Shown here: in pieces, positions 9,283-17,649 of the stretch
How the letters are laid out: the number at the start of each line of letters is the position of its first letter
Numbering within the stretch: the first letter of the stretch is position 1
Source of the DNA: Roseospira visakhapatnamensis
GTDB lineage: Bacteria; Pseudomonadota; Alphaproteobacteria; Rhodospirillales; Rhodospirillaceae
Assembly (NCBI RefSeq): GCF_014197915.1
Contig: NZ_JACIGK010000021.1
Span: forward strand, 24,324 to 88,323
Reading direction: 5' to 3'
Length of the DNA: 64,000 nucleotides
The notes under the pieces: generated by a model
What the model was told of the DNA's origin: nothing
Databases searched by the model: none
What the model saw: the letters and a program-made list of their open reading frames with translations, nothing else
Translations under genes and position numbers: made by a program

Positions 9283-9383
9283 GAGCATGGTGCGTGAGTC
9301 CGGGCTCACGGACCATGCTCTCAGACTCTGATGTTTAAGCAAATCATCGTCGCGATCCGGTTCGGATCGCTCGGGATTTGCTC
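9283..9383. repeat. composite palindromic repeat, copy 1
   Basis: Two hairpins lie side by side. The first (9283-9320) pairs GAGCATGGT with ACCATGCTC around an inner CGTGAG/CTCACG stem. The second (9338-9382) pairs AGCAAATC with GATTTGCT and has an inner perfect stem GCGATCCG-gtt-CGGATCGC. The 49 nt at 9335-9383 match the reverse complement of 12246-12294 with one difference. The copy ends 18 nt before the start codon of the RTX gene at 9402. A further small hairpin (GCCCGGC/GCCGGGC, 9181-9201) lies upstream in the same 294-nt gap. Confidence 0.85.
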
Positions 9384-9401
9384 CAGGAAACGGAACGCCC
9401 C

Positions 9402-10802
9402 ATGGCCGATCTCGCCGCATTCTTCAACGAAGGGTTCTATCTTCGCACCAACGAGGACGTCCGCGCGGGGGTCGCGACCGGCACGTTCTCCTCGGCCTAC
9501 GAGCACTTCCTGATTCATGGCATGGCGGAGGGCCGCAGCCCGAACCGCTACTTCGACACCGACTACTACCTGTCCCGGAACGAGGACGTGGCGGCGGCGG
9601 TCGAGGCCGGCAGCATCACCGCCTACGCGCACTTCGTGAATCACGGCAACATGGAGCTGCGCAGCCCCACCGCCTTCTTCGACGTGGACTGGTACCTGAC
9701 CAACAACAACGACGTGGCGGTCAAGGTCTACCGGGGGGAGCTGACCGCCTACGGCCACTTCTACGCCAACGGCACCGGGGAACTGCGCGAGGTCTCGCCG
9801 TTCTTCTCCCCCACCGCCTATCTGGCCGCCAACCCGGACGTGACCGGGCCGCCCCTGGAGCACTTCGCCGAGTTCGGCATCGCCGAGACCCGCGACCTGG
9901 GCAACGGCATCACCATGGGGCTGTTCGCGCAGGACTCCACCTTCACCGACGCCCTGTTCACCGGGGACTTCGCCGGCGCCTTCGCCCGGGTGACGGCCGT
10001 GGCGCCCTTCCTGTCCACGTTCGAGGCCCCGGCCGGCTACGTCTATCCCTCCACCCTGACGGCGCCCGAGGGCTTCACCTCCAGTGCCGTGACCCTGGTC
10101 CGGCCCGCCGGGTTGAGCGAGGTGACGGTGCCCGACACCTTCTCCCAACTGGTCGTCGGCCAGGACCCCGCGACCGGGACCCTCACCCTGGGCGGCACCG
10201 GGGACAGCGCCGGCGTGACCGTGGACCTGACCGTGCCCCGGATCGTCGACGGCGACGACGCGCTGCCCTTGCGGAGTGGCTTCACCCCCCGGACCGTGGA
10301 CGCGTCGGCCATGGAGGCCGCCGCCCTGACCGTGGTGGGCGGCGACGCGGCCGAGACCGTCACCGGCACCGCCCAGGCCGATACCCTGTCCGGCAACGGG
10401 GGCGACGACGTCCTGGCGGGCGGCGCCGGCACCGACACCCTGACGGGCGGTGACGGCGCGGACGTGTTCGTGCTCGCCTCGGCCGCCGCCGAGGACGCCG
10501 ACACCATCACCGACTTCGCGACCGGCACCGATAAGGTCCGGCTGAGCGACGCGGTGTTCACCCTGACCGGCGCCGCCGGGGATGCGCTCGCCGCGGGCGA
10601 TTATGCGGAGGCCACGGACGCGACCGCCCTCGGGACCCTGGAGGCGACGACCCAGGCCGAGGAGATCATCGTCCTGCTCGACAGCGGCCGCATCTACCAC
10701 AACCCGGACGGCGCCGACGCCGGCGGCCTGGTGCTCATCGGCGTGCTGACCCTGAACGGCGCCGCCGTGGACCCCGCCCTTGCGGATTTCGTGTTGGGAT
10801 AA
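9402..10802 (+). CDS. RTX calcium-binding protein with four surface repeats
   Basis: A 466-residue protein without a Sec signal. Four tandem ~42-residue modules fill residues 8-169, for example FDTDYYLSRNEDVAAAVEAG followed by AHFVNHG-x3-E-x-RSP; the fourth is degenerate. A beta-rich middle part of unknown role follows. RTX nonapeptides lie at about 322-357 (SGNGGDDVLAGGAGTDTLTG, then GGDGADVFVLA), and the tail VDPALADFVLG fits a type I secretion signal. It shares the N-terminal module with the S-layer-like protein at 4528 and should use the same exporter. The ATG at 9402 follows GGAACG; an upstream TTG at 9378 would fall inside the palindromic repeat, so I prefer the ATG. Confidence 0.85.
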   Translation: MADLAAFFNEGFYLRTNEDVRAGVATGTFSSAYEHFLIHGMAEGRSPNRYFDTDYYLSRNEDVAAAVEAGSITAYAHFVNHGNMELRSPTAFFDVDWYLTNNNDVAVKVYRGELTAYGHFYANGTGELREVSPFFSPTAYLAANPDVTGPPLEHFAEFGIAETRDLGNGITMGLFAQDSTFTDALFTGDFAGAFARVTAVAPFLSTFEAPAGYVYPSTLTAPEGFTSSAVTLVRPAGLSEVTVPDTFSQLVVGQDPATGTLTLGGTGDSAGVTVDLTVPRIVDGDDALPLRSGFTPRTVDASAMEAAALTVVGGDAAETVTGTAQADTLSGNGGDDVLAGGAGTDTLTGGDGADVFVLASAAAEDADTITDFATGTDKVRLSDAVFTLTGAAGDALAAGDYAEATDATALGTLEATTQAEEIIVLLDSGRIYHNPDGADAGGLVLIGVLTLNGAAVDPALADFVLG

Positions 10803-10863
10803 GCTCCCGGCCGTCCCATATCTCCGGCGTTCACCCCGCGACCAGCCCTCCAGGAGGTTCCCG

Positions 10864-11145
10864 ATGCGTGGTCTTCTCATCGCCGGTCTCGTGACCGCCA
10901 CCCTCGCCCTGCCGGCCGCCGCCGCCGAGCCCGCGCCGCCCCCGGCCGACGGATCGTCGCCGGCCGCCGTCGCCTCCCAGCCGCGCCAGGAACCCGGCTA
11001 TCGCCTGGAGGGCAACACCCTCCATTTCCCCGGGGGCGGCACCCATGCCATCCGCGACACCGACCGGGAGACGGCGGAAAAGCTGCTCCGCGACGCCTAC
11101 GGGCTGGTGGGGCCGCGCGACGCGCTGGTCCGGACCCGCTGGTAA
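10864..11145 (+). CDS. small exported hypothetical protein
   Basis: A 93-residue protein with a clear signal peptide (MRGLLIAGLVTATLALPAAAA, cleavage about 21/22), a Pro/Ala-rich linker (EPAPPPADGSSPAA) and a ~50-residue mature part (YRLEGNTLHFPGGGTHAIRD... DAYGLVGPRDALVRTRW). AGGAGG stands 8 nt before the ATG. It lies 61 nt after the RTX gene on the same strand and may be co-transcribed. No family is recognised; a periplasmic location is the only firm statement. Confidence 0.7.
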   Translation: MRGLLIAGLVTATLALPAAAAEPAPPPADGSSPAAVASQPRQEPGYRLEGNTLHFPGGGTHAIRDTDRETAEKLLRDAYGLVGPRDALVRTRW

Positions 11146-11197
11146 GGCGCCCCATCCGCCGGCCGTGACCCGCGCGCGCCGGTCGCGCGCGCGGCTC

Positions 11198-11225
11198 TTG
11201 CATTTGCGTCTGTTATCGATAACAT
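11198..11225 (+). promoter_or_regulatory. promoter with overlapping palindromic operator
   Basis: The perfect 14-bp palindrome TGTTATCGATAACA (11211-11224) lies between a -35-like TTGCAT (11198-11203) and a -10-like TAACAT (11220-11225), 16 nt apart. This is where a repressor would block RNA polymerase. The palindrome closely resembles operators of LacI-family gluconate/idonate repressors (GntR/IdnR of E. coli, TGTTACC-type half-sites). It lies about 75 nt upstream of the dehydrogenase start at 11299. No LacI gene is present in the window. Confidence 0.6.
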
Positions 11226-11298
11226 GTCGGGGCCATGGGGCGTCGCGACGACAGGGGGTCCGCCCGCGATCCCACCGGCGCCCTTGCGGAGACCCGGC

Positions 11299-12246
11299 GT
11301 GCCGAAGCCCGACATATTGCAACTCGGTCCCTATCCGGCCTGGGACCTCCCGGCGCTGGAGGCGCGCTTCAGCCTGCATCGCGCCTTCGAGGCCGCCGAT
11401 ACGGCCGCCTTCGTCCGTGCCCGCGCGGACCGCCTGCGCGGCATCGCCACGCGCGGCGAAGTGGGCGCCGGGCGCGCCCTGATCGACGCCCTGCCCAACC
11501 TGGAGATCATCGCCGTCTACGGCGTGGGCACCGACGCCGTGGACCTGGACGCCGCCCGGGCGCGCGGCATTCGGGTGACCAACACACCCGGCGTGCTGAC
11601 CAAGGACGTGGCCGACTTCGGCGTGGCCCTGATGCTGGCCGCCGCGCGCGGTCTGGTCGGCGGTGACGCCTGGGTGCGCTCCGGAGCCTGGGCGGCGCGG
11701 GGCCTGTTTCCGCTTCAGACCCGGGTGCACGGCAAGGCCGTGGGCATCCTGGGCCTGGGCCGCATCGGCGCCGAGGTCGCCCGCCGCTGCGCCGCCTTCG
11801 ACATGGACATCGCCTACACCGACCTGGCGCCGCGCGACGATGTCCCGGACTGGACCTTCGTGCGGGATCCGGTGGCGCTGGCCGCGCGTTCGGATGTTCT
11901 GTTCGTCACCCTGACCGGGGGCGCGGCGACGCGCGGCATCGTCGGCCGTCGGGTGATCGCGGCGCTGGGGCCGCGCGGCCTGCTCGTCAACATCGCCCGC
12001 GCCTCGACGGTGAACGAGGCGGCCTTGCTGGACGCGCTGGAATCCGGGGCTCTCGGAGGCGCCGCGCTGGACGTGTTCGAGGGTGAACCGGCCCTGAACC
12101 CCCGCTTCCTGGCCCTGGATACCGTGTTGCTGCAACCACATCAGGCCAGCGGCACCGAGGAGACCCGCAAGGCCATGGGCCGGCTGGTCCACGACAACCT
12201 GGTGGCCCATTTCGAGGGTCGCCCCCTGCCGACGCCGGTGATCTAG
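11299..12246 (+). CDS. D-isomer-specific 2-hydroxyacid dehydrogenase (GhrB/2-ketogluconate reductase type)
   Basis: A 315-residue NAD(P)-dependent dehydrogenase. The nucleotide-binding motif is GILGLGRIGAEVA. The catalytic residues are Arg in NIARASTV, Glu in DVFEGEP and His in LQPHQASG. Length and motifs fit the hydroxypyruvate/glyoxylate/2-ketogluconate reductase group; the substrate cannot be read from sequence. I chose GTG 11299, with GCGGAG 7 nt upstream, because the open frame before it covers the promoter and operator. The operator type suggests control by a sugar-acid-responsive repressor. The stop codon abuts the palindromic repeat at 12246. Confidence 0.85.
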   Translation: MPKPDILQLGPYPAWDLPALEARFSLHRAFEAADTAAFVRARADRLRGIATRGEVGAGRALIDALPNLEIIAVYGVGTDAVDLDAARARGIRVTNTPGVLTKDVADFGVALMLAAARGLVGGDAWVRSGAWAARGLFPLQTRVHGKAVGILGLGRIGAEVARRCAAFDMDIAYTDLAPRDDVPDWTFVRDPVALAARSDVLFVTLTGGAATRGIVGRRVIAALGPRGLLVNIARASTVNEAALLDALESGALGGAALDVFEGEPALNPRFLALDTVLLQPHQASGTEETRKAMGRLVHDNLVAHFEGRPLPTPVI

Positions 12247-12348
12247 AGCAAATCCCGAGCGATCCGAACCGGATCGCGACGACGATTTGCTTAAAAAACA
12301 AAAACGTAGAGCGCTTTGGGTGAGTCCAAAATGGCGCAACACGCTCTA
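12246..12348. repeat. composite palindromic repeat, copy 2 (inverted)
   Basis: Hairpin A (12247-12291: AGCAAATC...GATTTGCT with inner GCGATCCG-aac-CGGATCGC) is followed by an A-rich linker and hairpin B (12307-12348: TAGAGCG...CGCTCTA). Hairpin A is the reverse complement of copy 1 at 9335-9383 with one mismatch over 49 nt. The element lies between the convergent ends of the dehydrogenase and atoC, so it may also end transcription from both sides. Confidence 0.85.
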
Positions 12349-12380
12349 GGATCTGGTTGGAGGCGGGGGTGGTGCGCCGC

Positions 12381-13781
12381 TCAGGTGATGCCGTGGTCCT
12401 GCAGCTTGTACAGCAGGGCCCGGCGGCTGATGCCCAGCTGCACCGCCGTGCGCGCCCGGTTGCCGCCATTGTGCGCCAGGGCGCGGCGAATGACCTGGGA
12501 TTCGAACGCGCTGACCGCCTCGCGAAGCGGGCGGATGGGCTCGTTCTCGGCCAGCGGGCGCGGCTCGAACACCGGCTGTTGCCCGCAGGCGATGGTCTCC
12601 GGCAGGTCCTCGGGCAGGATGACGCTGGTGGTGCTCATGACCACGGCGCGCTCGACGGCGTTGGCCAGTTCGCGGACGTTGCCGGGCCAGGCGTAGGCCA
12701 GCAGGCAGTCCATGGCCGCCGGGTCGAAGCCGCGCATGGTGACGTCGTTGTCGGCGGCGAAGCGCTCCAGGAAGTGGTTGGCGAGCAGGAGGATGTCCTC
12801 CGGCCGCTCGCGCAGGGGAATGGTCTTCAGCGAGACCACGTTGAGGCGGAAATAGAGATCCTGGCGGAAGGTGCCGGCGCGCACCATGCCCTCCAGGTCC
12901 CGGTTGGTAGCCACGACCACGCGCACGTCGGCGCGGATCGGGTCGGTGCCGCCGACCCGCTCGAACTCCCGCTCCTGCAGTACCCGCAGCAGCTTGACCT
13001 GCAGGCCCTGGGACATCTCGCCGATCTCGTCCAGGAACAGGGTGCCGCCCTCCGCCTGCTCGAAGCGGCCGCGCCGGCGGGCCGTCGCCCCGGTGAAGGC
13101 GCCCTTCTCATGACCGAAGAACTCGCTTTCCAGCAGGCCCTCGGGGATGGCGGCACAGTTCACGCGCACCAGGGGGCCGGTGGCGCGCGGGCTGCCGTAG
13201 TGCACGGCCGCCGCCACCAGTTCCTTGCCGGTGCCGCTCTCGCCCTGGATCAGCACGGTGGCCTGACTGCGCGCGACCTTGGCGATGGTCTGGCGCAGCT
13301 CCAGCATGCGCGGGTTGTCCGTCAGGATCCCCTCGGCGCCGTAGCGGTCCGACAGTTCGCGGCGCAGCGAGACGATGTCGGCGCGCATGGCGCGGATTTC
13401 CAGGGCCCGCCGCACCAGCAGCCGGATTTCCTCCAGGTCGAACGGCTTGATCACATAGTCGAAGGCGCCGTCCTTGATAGCCTGCACGGCGGTGGCCACC
13501 TCGGCGAACGCGGTGACCAGGATGACGGCCGCCCTGCGGTCGATCTCCAGGATCGCCTTCAAGGCCTTCAGGCCGTTCATGCGGGGCATGCGGATGTCCA
13601 TCAGCACCACGTCGGCATGATGCTTCTGAAAGCTTTCCAGGGCCTCCAGGCCGTTGGTGGCGGTGGTCACCTGGAGGCTCTCCTGGGACAGCACCGCGCT
13701 CAGCATGTGCCGGATGGCCTCGTCGTCGTCGACCACCAGGGCGGTGGGCAGGGCGGTGGGCAGGGTCGCGGTGTCCGTCAT
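12381..13781 (-). CDS. atoC: sigma-54-dependent response regulator AtoC
   Basis: A 466-residue NtrC-class activator. It has a receiver domain (1-130) with phospho-acceptor Asp62 in [13 protein letters not shown] and acidic pocket VVDDDE. The AAA+ domain carries Walker A GESGTGKE and the sigma-54 contact motif GAFTGA, followed by [11 protein letters not shown]-terminal Fis-type helix-turn-helix ([20 protein letters not shown]) completes it. It overlaps the upstream kinase gene by 4 nt (ATGA). It is divergent from atoDAEB, whose upstream region has a -24/-12 promoter and paired palindromes. These make the AtoC assignment firm for the family and likely for the function. Confidence 0.93.
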   Translation of the reverse strand: MTDTATLPTALPTALVVDDDEAIRHMLSAVLSQESLQVTTATNGLEALESFQKHHADVVLMDIRMPRMNGLKALKAILEIDRRAAVILVTAFAEVATAVQAIKDGAFDYVIKPFDLEEIRLLVRRALEIRAMRADIVSLRRELSDRYGAEGILTDNPRMLELRQTIAKVARSQATVLIQGESGTGKELVAAAVHYGSPRATGPLVRVNCAAIPEGLLESEFFGHEKGAFTGATARRRGRFEQAEGGTLFLDEIGEMSQGLQVKLLRVLQEREFERVGGTDPIRADVRVVVATNRDLEGMVRAGTFRQDLYFRLNVVSLKTIPLRERPEDILLLANHFLERFAADNDVTMRGFDPAAMDCLLAYAWPGNVRELANAVERAVVMSTTSVILPEDLPETIACGQQPVFEPRPLAENEPIRPLREAVSAFESQVIRRALAHNGGNRARTAVQLGISRRALLYKLQDHGIT

Positions 13782-15658
13782 GCGGGGGCCTCCGTCCGGG
13801 GGCGCTCGATCGGGAGCAGAAGAGTGACCACGGTCCCTTTCCCTTCCTGGCTGTCCAGCGTGATCTCGCCGTTGTGGACGTTGACGATGCGGTGAACCAT
13901 GGCCAGCCCCAGGCCGGTTCCGGCCGCCTTGGTGGAGAAGAACGGATCGAAGACCTTCTTCAGGTGCTTCGGGTCCAGGCCGACGCCGGTGTCGCTGACC
14001 CGGATCATGACCCGGTCGGCGTCGTGGCGGCGGGTGGCGATGGTCACGCTGCGTCCGGCGTCTGCGTCGGCGTCCATGCTCGGTCGCTCCTCGATCGCCT
14101 GGAGCGCGTTGATGATCAGGTTCAGCAGGGCCTGTTTCAGCGCCTCGCCGTCGGCGTCGATCTCCGGCACGTCCGCGTCCAGGTCCAGGTCGATCCGCGC
14201 GTCGGACTTGCCACGCGCCAGGAACGCCATCTCCTCGGCGATGCGGTTGACGAGCACCTTGCCGATACACGGCGGGCGCGGCCGCCCGAAGGCCAGCAAC
14301 TCGCCGATGATGTGGTTCAGGCTGTCGACCTGGCGGATGATCAGCGGTCCGTACTCTTTCCAGTCGTCGATGGTCCGGCACTCGGACAGATACTGCATGA
14401 AGCCGCGAATGGAGGTCAGGGGATTGCGGATCTCGTGGGCGATGCCGGCGGTCAGTTCGCCCAGCGCCGCCAGCCGGTCGGCCTGCATCACCTGTTCCAT
14501 CAGGCGGTCGCGTTCGCTGACGTCCTTGAGGACCACGACGGCGCCGATCCGCTGTCCGTCGCCGTCGCGCAACACGCTGGATGAGGCCGTGATCTTCAGC
14601 GCCGGGTCGGTGCGGGGAATGGTCAGGGTCACCCCGATGTGGGTCCGTCCCGTCTCCAGGGTGTCCAGCAAGACGCTGACCATGTCGGTGCCGTCGACGA
14701 AGAGGGCGTGGTAGGGCTGACCGATGACCGCCTCGGCGCGGACGGCGTAGAGGGCTTCGGCGGCGGGATTGAAGGCGGCGATGTTGCCGTCCACGTCGAT
14801 GGCGATGATGCCGTCCGCCACGCTGGCCATGATGTTTTCCGTCAGCGAGCGGGCGTCCAGCAACTCCTTGGCCATGGCATTGATGGCGTCGACGATGGCC
14901 CCCAGTTCGTCGCGCAGGGCGGGGATGGGCGTGTGCAGGTCCCGTTTCATCGCCTTGAGGCCGTTGACGATCACGCCGACGTCGTTGGACAGGCTGCGGG
15001 ACGTGAACTGGATGAGCATCAAGGCGACCACGATGCCGCCGATGCTGCTGTAGATCACGGCCTGATCGATCACGCCCTGCTGGCGCTGGACGTCCTTGGT
15101 GAACTCGTTGGCCCAGATGTAGCCGATGACCTCTCCCTCGCGCTTCACGGGGAGCATGGCGTTCAGCACCGGCCCGCGCACCAGGCTGCCGAACTCGATG
15201 TCCGGTTCCCCGGTGGCCATGACGCGCCGGCCGGGATGGTCGGCGTCGATCGACCGGCCGACCGTTCCACCGTACAGGTCGCTCGGGCCATAGGTGAGGA
15301 TGGCGTCCAGACGGCGGGCATAGTAGCCGACGCCCACACCGCTGTCGGCCTGCGCGACCCGGTCGGTCAGATGGGCCAGCTTGGCGTTGAGGTGGGCGAT
15401 GGCGGCCTCGCGATCCCGCCAGCCGGTGGGCAGATCCGCCAGCAGGGCATCGAAGCCGGGACCCAGTTCTCCGTCGAGGATGCGGGCCAGCGCGAACAGC
15501 TTGCTCTGCTTCTCCGTGATCAGCGCCTGCCGCCCCTGGTACTCAAGCACCATGCCGACGATGGCGATGGGCAGCGCGACCACGACCAGCGACGTGAGGA
15601 TGAGGCGGTGACGCAGGCTGCGCACGGGCAACCTGGAAAACAGCTTGGCGAAGCGCAC
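13778..15658 (-). CDS. atoS: sensor histidine kinase AtoS
   Basis: A 626-residue membrane kinase. Membrane helix 1 (about 18-38, LILTSLVVVALPIAIVGMVL) and helix 2 (about 200-220) flank a ~150-residue periplasmic sensor. A HAMP-like linker and a PAS domain (about 270-380) follow. The HisKA box is LTAGIAHEIRNPLTSIRGF with His408. The ATPase domain has N box INALQAIEE, G1 DTGVGLDPKH and G2 GTGLGLAMVHRI. It is the partner of AtoC (4-nt overlap). In E. coli the homologue responds to acetoacetate; the signal here is inferred from the neighbouring ato genes. Confidence 0.92.
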   Translation of the reverse strand: MRFAKLFSRLPVRSLRHRLILTSLVVVALPIAIVGMVLEYQGRQALITEKQSKLFALARILDGELGPGFDALLADLPTGWRDREAAIAHLNAKLAHLTDRVAQADSGVGVGYYARRLDAILTYGPSDLYGGTVGRSIDADHPGRRVMATGEPDIEFGSLVRGPVLNAMLPVKREGEVIGYIWANEFTKDVQRQQGVIDQAVIYSSIGGIVVALMLIQFTSRSLSNDVGVIVNGLKAMKRDLHTPIPALRDELGAIVDAINAMAKELLDARSLTENIMASVADGIIAIDVDGNIAAFNPAAEALYAVRAEAVIGQPYHALFVDGTDMVSVLLDTLETGRTHIGVTLTIPRTDPALKITASSSVLRDGDGQRIGAVVVLKDVSERDRLMEQVMQADRLAALGELTAGIAHEIRNPLTSIRGFMQYLSECRTIDDWKEYGPLIIRQVDSLNHIIGELLAFGRPRPPCIGKVLVNRIAEEMAFLARGKSDARIDLDLDADVPEIDADGEALKQALLNLIINALQAIEERPSMDADADAGRSVTIATRRHDADRVMIRVSDTGVGLDPKHLKKVFDPFFSTKAAGTGLGLAMVHRIVNVHNGEITLDSQEGKGTVVTLLLPIERPRTEAPA

Positions 15659-15972
15659 GGTGGACCTCTGGCGTTCCGCTCCCTCGGGCGAGGCTGCTCG
15701 ACGTCGGGAGAATGATCGGCGGTGTCACGACGGGAGAGCGGCCGTGTCCAGGAACCCGGGAAAGACGGGACAACCGCGCCGGCGGGATCTTCAAAAGGGA
15801 AGCGCCCTGTCCCGAGCGTCCGCGGGACGCGATGGGCGGCCTTTGGAGCGCCGAGCCCCCGTGGATCGTCGTCCCGAGGTCCAGGCCGCACGGGCTTCTG
15901 ATCCTCTTGACCCGGCGGACTATACGGTGTCCTTGGGCAAGACTCTAGCGGTGCCGTCGATCGCACAAAACT

Positions 15973-15988
15973 TTGCGCACATGCGCAA
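15973..15988. promoter_or_regulatory. AtoC-like binding palindrome, distal
   Basis: TTGCGCA-ca-TGCGCAA is an inverted repeat with 7-bp arms and a TGCGCA core. It lies about 175 nt upstream of the -24/-12 promoter, in the range used by enhancer-bound activators. Confidence 0.6.
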
Positions 15989-16036
15989 TTTTATTCACAC
16001 TCTCACAAGTTGTTTTGGTGGTGCTTCCCATTTCTA

Positions 16037-16056
16037 CTGCGCAGATATTTGCGCAG
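16037..16056. promoter_or_regulatory. AtoC-like binding palindrome, proximal
   Basis: CTGCGCA-gatatt-TGCGCAG is a 20-bp inverted repeat with the same TGCGCA core as the distal site. Length and arrangement resemble the paired 20-bp palindromes described for the E. coli atoDAEB enhancer. It lies about 105 nt upstream of the sigma-54 promoter. Confidence 0.68.
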
Positions 16057-16161
16057 GTGCGAAGTCTCTTGCTCTGCCGGGGTGGCGCTGTCGCGGTCAT
16101 GCGGTCCCCACTTTTTCTGTATCCTGTTGTTATATAAGGACCTTCAGATTAACCGGACGTC

Positions 16162-16177
16162 TGGCATGGCCTTTGCC
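16162..16177 (+). promoter_or_regulatory. sigma-54 (-24/-12) promoter of atoDAEB
   Basis: TGGCATGGCCTTTGCC matches the RpoN consensus TGGCACG-N4-TTGCA, with GG and GC exactly 10 nt apart. A start near 16188 would give a ~107-nt leader before atoD. The divergent sigma-54 activator AtoC makes it functionally consistent. Confidence 0.85.
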
Positions 16178-16294
16178 AAGGCATGGCCGTCACTTCACCC
16201 CAGGGTGACGGGCCTGGCACGCACGTCCTTGTTCACACCGACAGAGCCGGCTGACCCGATCGCCCTGGACGTATCCCTCAAACGAGGAAACGCC

Positions 16295-16948
16295 ATGTTC
16301 AAGGTTAGCTGTCTGTCCGCCGCCGTGGAGCAGATCCCGGATGGTGCGTCCCTGATGGTCGGTGGGTTCATGGGGATCGGTTCTCCGCACCGTCTGATCG
16401 ATGAACTCGTGCGTCAGGGCAAGCGGGACCTGACGGTCATCACCAACGACACCGCGCGCCCCGGCTGCGCCGTCGGCAAGCTGGTGGACGCCAAGGCCCT
16501 TCGTCGGCTGGTCACCTCCCACATCGGCCTCAACCCGGAAACCCAGAAGCAGATGATCGCCGGGGACATCGAGGTGGACCTGGTGCCCCAGGGCACCCTG
16601 GCCGAGCGTATCCGCGCCGGCGGGACCGGCCTGGGCGGCGTGCTGACCCGCACCGGCGTCGGCACCGTGGTCGCGGACGGCAAGCGGACCGTGGACGTGG
16701 ACGGCGAAACCTTCCTGCTGGAACGGCCGCTGGTGGCGGATGTCTCGCTCATCCACGCCTGGCGCGCCGATCACCTCGGCAATCTTCAATACGAGCTGAC
16801 CGCCCGCAACTTCAACCCGGCGATGGCCATGGCCGGGGGCCTGGTGATCGCCGAGGCCGGCGAGATCGTGCCGGTCGGCGTGATTCCTCCGGATCACGTG
16901 GAAACCGTCAGCGTCGTGGTCGACATCCTCGTGTCCCGGGAGTCCTAA
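16295..16948 (+). CDS. atoD: acetoacetyl-CoA transferase, alpha subunit
   Basis: A 217-residue 3-oxoacid CoA-transferase A subunit. It has the CoA-binding glycine-rich stretch VGGFMGIGSPHRLID and the family-typical RPLVADVSLIHAWRADHLGN and ARNFNPAMAMAG. With AtoA it transfers CoA from acetyl-CoA to acetoacetate or other short-chain acids. I placed the start at ATG 16295 (GAGGAAA upstream), because the open frame before it crosses the promoter. It is the first gene of the atoDAEB operon. Confidence 0.95.
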   Translation: MFKVSCLSAAVEQIPDGASLMVGGFMGIGSPHRLIDELVRQGKRDLTVITNDTARPGCAVGKLVDAKALRRLVTSHIGLNPETQKQMIAGDIEVDLVPQGTLAERIRAGGTGLGGVLTRTGVGTVVADGKRTVDVDGETFLLERPLVADVSLIHAWRADHLGNLQYELTARNFNPAMAMAGGLVIAEAGEIVPVGVIPPDHVETVSVVVDILVSRES

Positions 16949-16951
16949 GTC

Positions 16952-17608
<657 letters not shown>

Positions 17609-17649
17609 GGCGTCCCGCGCACGCGGTTCTCCTCCACGGAGCAGTTATA

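Larger units (their letters stand above)
15659..16294. other. atoSC-atoDAEB intergenic region
   Basis: A 636-nt divergent control region. No protein gene is convincing. Its atoD side is locally AT-richer and carries the AtoC-like enhancer sites and the sigma-54 promoter listed separately. The atoS-proximal part (15660-15900) is GC-rich and shows no obvious promoter. Confidence 0.7.
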
